Below are positions 33,592 through 33,619 of a stretch of 33,619 bases of DNA, in pieces (the first letter of the stretch is position 1; the number at the start of each line of letters is the position of its first letter). A program made the translations under genes and the position numbers. Under the pieces are notes generated by a model. It saw only the letters and a list, made by a program, of their open reading frames with translations, was not told the DNA's origin and made no database searches. This DNA is from Clostridia bacterium (GTDB lineage: Bacteria > Bacillota_A > Clostridia > Christensenellales > Aristaeellaceae), in the NCBI GenBank assembly GCA_017518705.1, contig JAFWUC010000062.1, positions 1-33,619 of the forward strand, read 5' to 3'.

Positions 33592-33619
33592 TAACATAAT
33601 CTTAACATTAAAGGGAAAA

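Overview
The window looks like chromosome of a GC-rich member of the Firmicutes (class Clostridia, probably an uncultured gut lineage). The evidence is HPr kinase/phosphorylase, a ROK glucokinase, strong AAGGAGG-type ribosome binding sites, SigA-type promoters with 17-bp spacers, and intrinsic terminators. The assignment to Clostridia is an inference. Despite the high GC content, genes use many ATA (Ile) and AGG (Arg) codons.

Layout. 1-932 is lower in GC than the rest. It holds the 5' part of a membrane-anchored zinc peptidase (minus strand, cut by the window edge) and a 42-bp tandem repeat. 933-8284 is a minus-strand block with two promoters: pfkA-rlmD, and a HelD-type helicase followed by two flavoproteins whose genes overlap stop-to-start. 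8495-13429 is a plus-strand block: secreted 5'-nucleotidase, a 76-residue helical protein, a Pro/Arg-tailed protein, a DUF4838-like TIM-barrel protein and an AI-2E family permease, with good terminators. 13584-28246 is a long, tightly packed minus-strand run. In transcription order it holds NUDIX, ruvC, popT (DUF368), a 942-residue Fe-S flavoprotein, hypB, a transglutaminase-like protein, a HAD phosphatase, hprK, a DUF2284 protein, glucokinase, gltX, a phosphodiesterase, a degenerate P-type-ATPase-like membrane protein and fucU. 28488-32782 is plus-strand ftsH-hisS-membrane protein.

The right end (32847-33619) is the most unusual part. A strong promoter leads into three tandem copies of the 5' half of tRNA-Arg(CCU), at 32917, 33217 and 33518. 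Only the last continues into a complete tRNA. The two truncated halves are each followed by a related non-coding unit of about 255 bp. Each unit carries a fixed geometry of short repeats: a 9-mer twice in direct orientation 21 bp apart, then once inverted 24 bp further on, plus GTCGATTTT repeats. One base of the 9-mer differs between units and changes together in all three copies. Inference: these are attachment-site (attP-like) arms of tiny, probably non-autonomous tyrosine-recombinase elements stacked in one tRNA anticodon loop, or a tRNA-linked structured RNA array.

How the genes fit together: carbon flux and its control (glucokinase, PFK, HPrK, FucU), translation and RNA modification (GltX, HisS, RlmD-type methyltransferase), envelope and proteolysis (FtsH, PopT, AI-2E permease) and DNA/RNA-polymerase maintenance (RuvC, HelD). 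Most of the window is core genome. The accessory signals are at its two ends.
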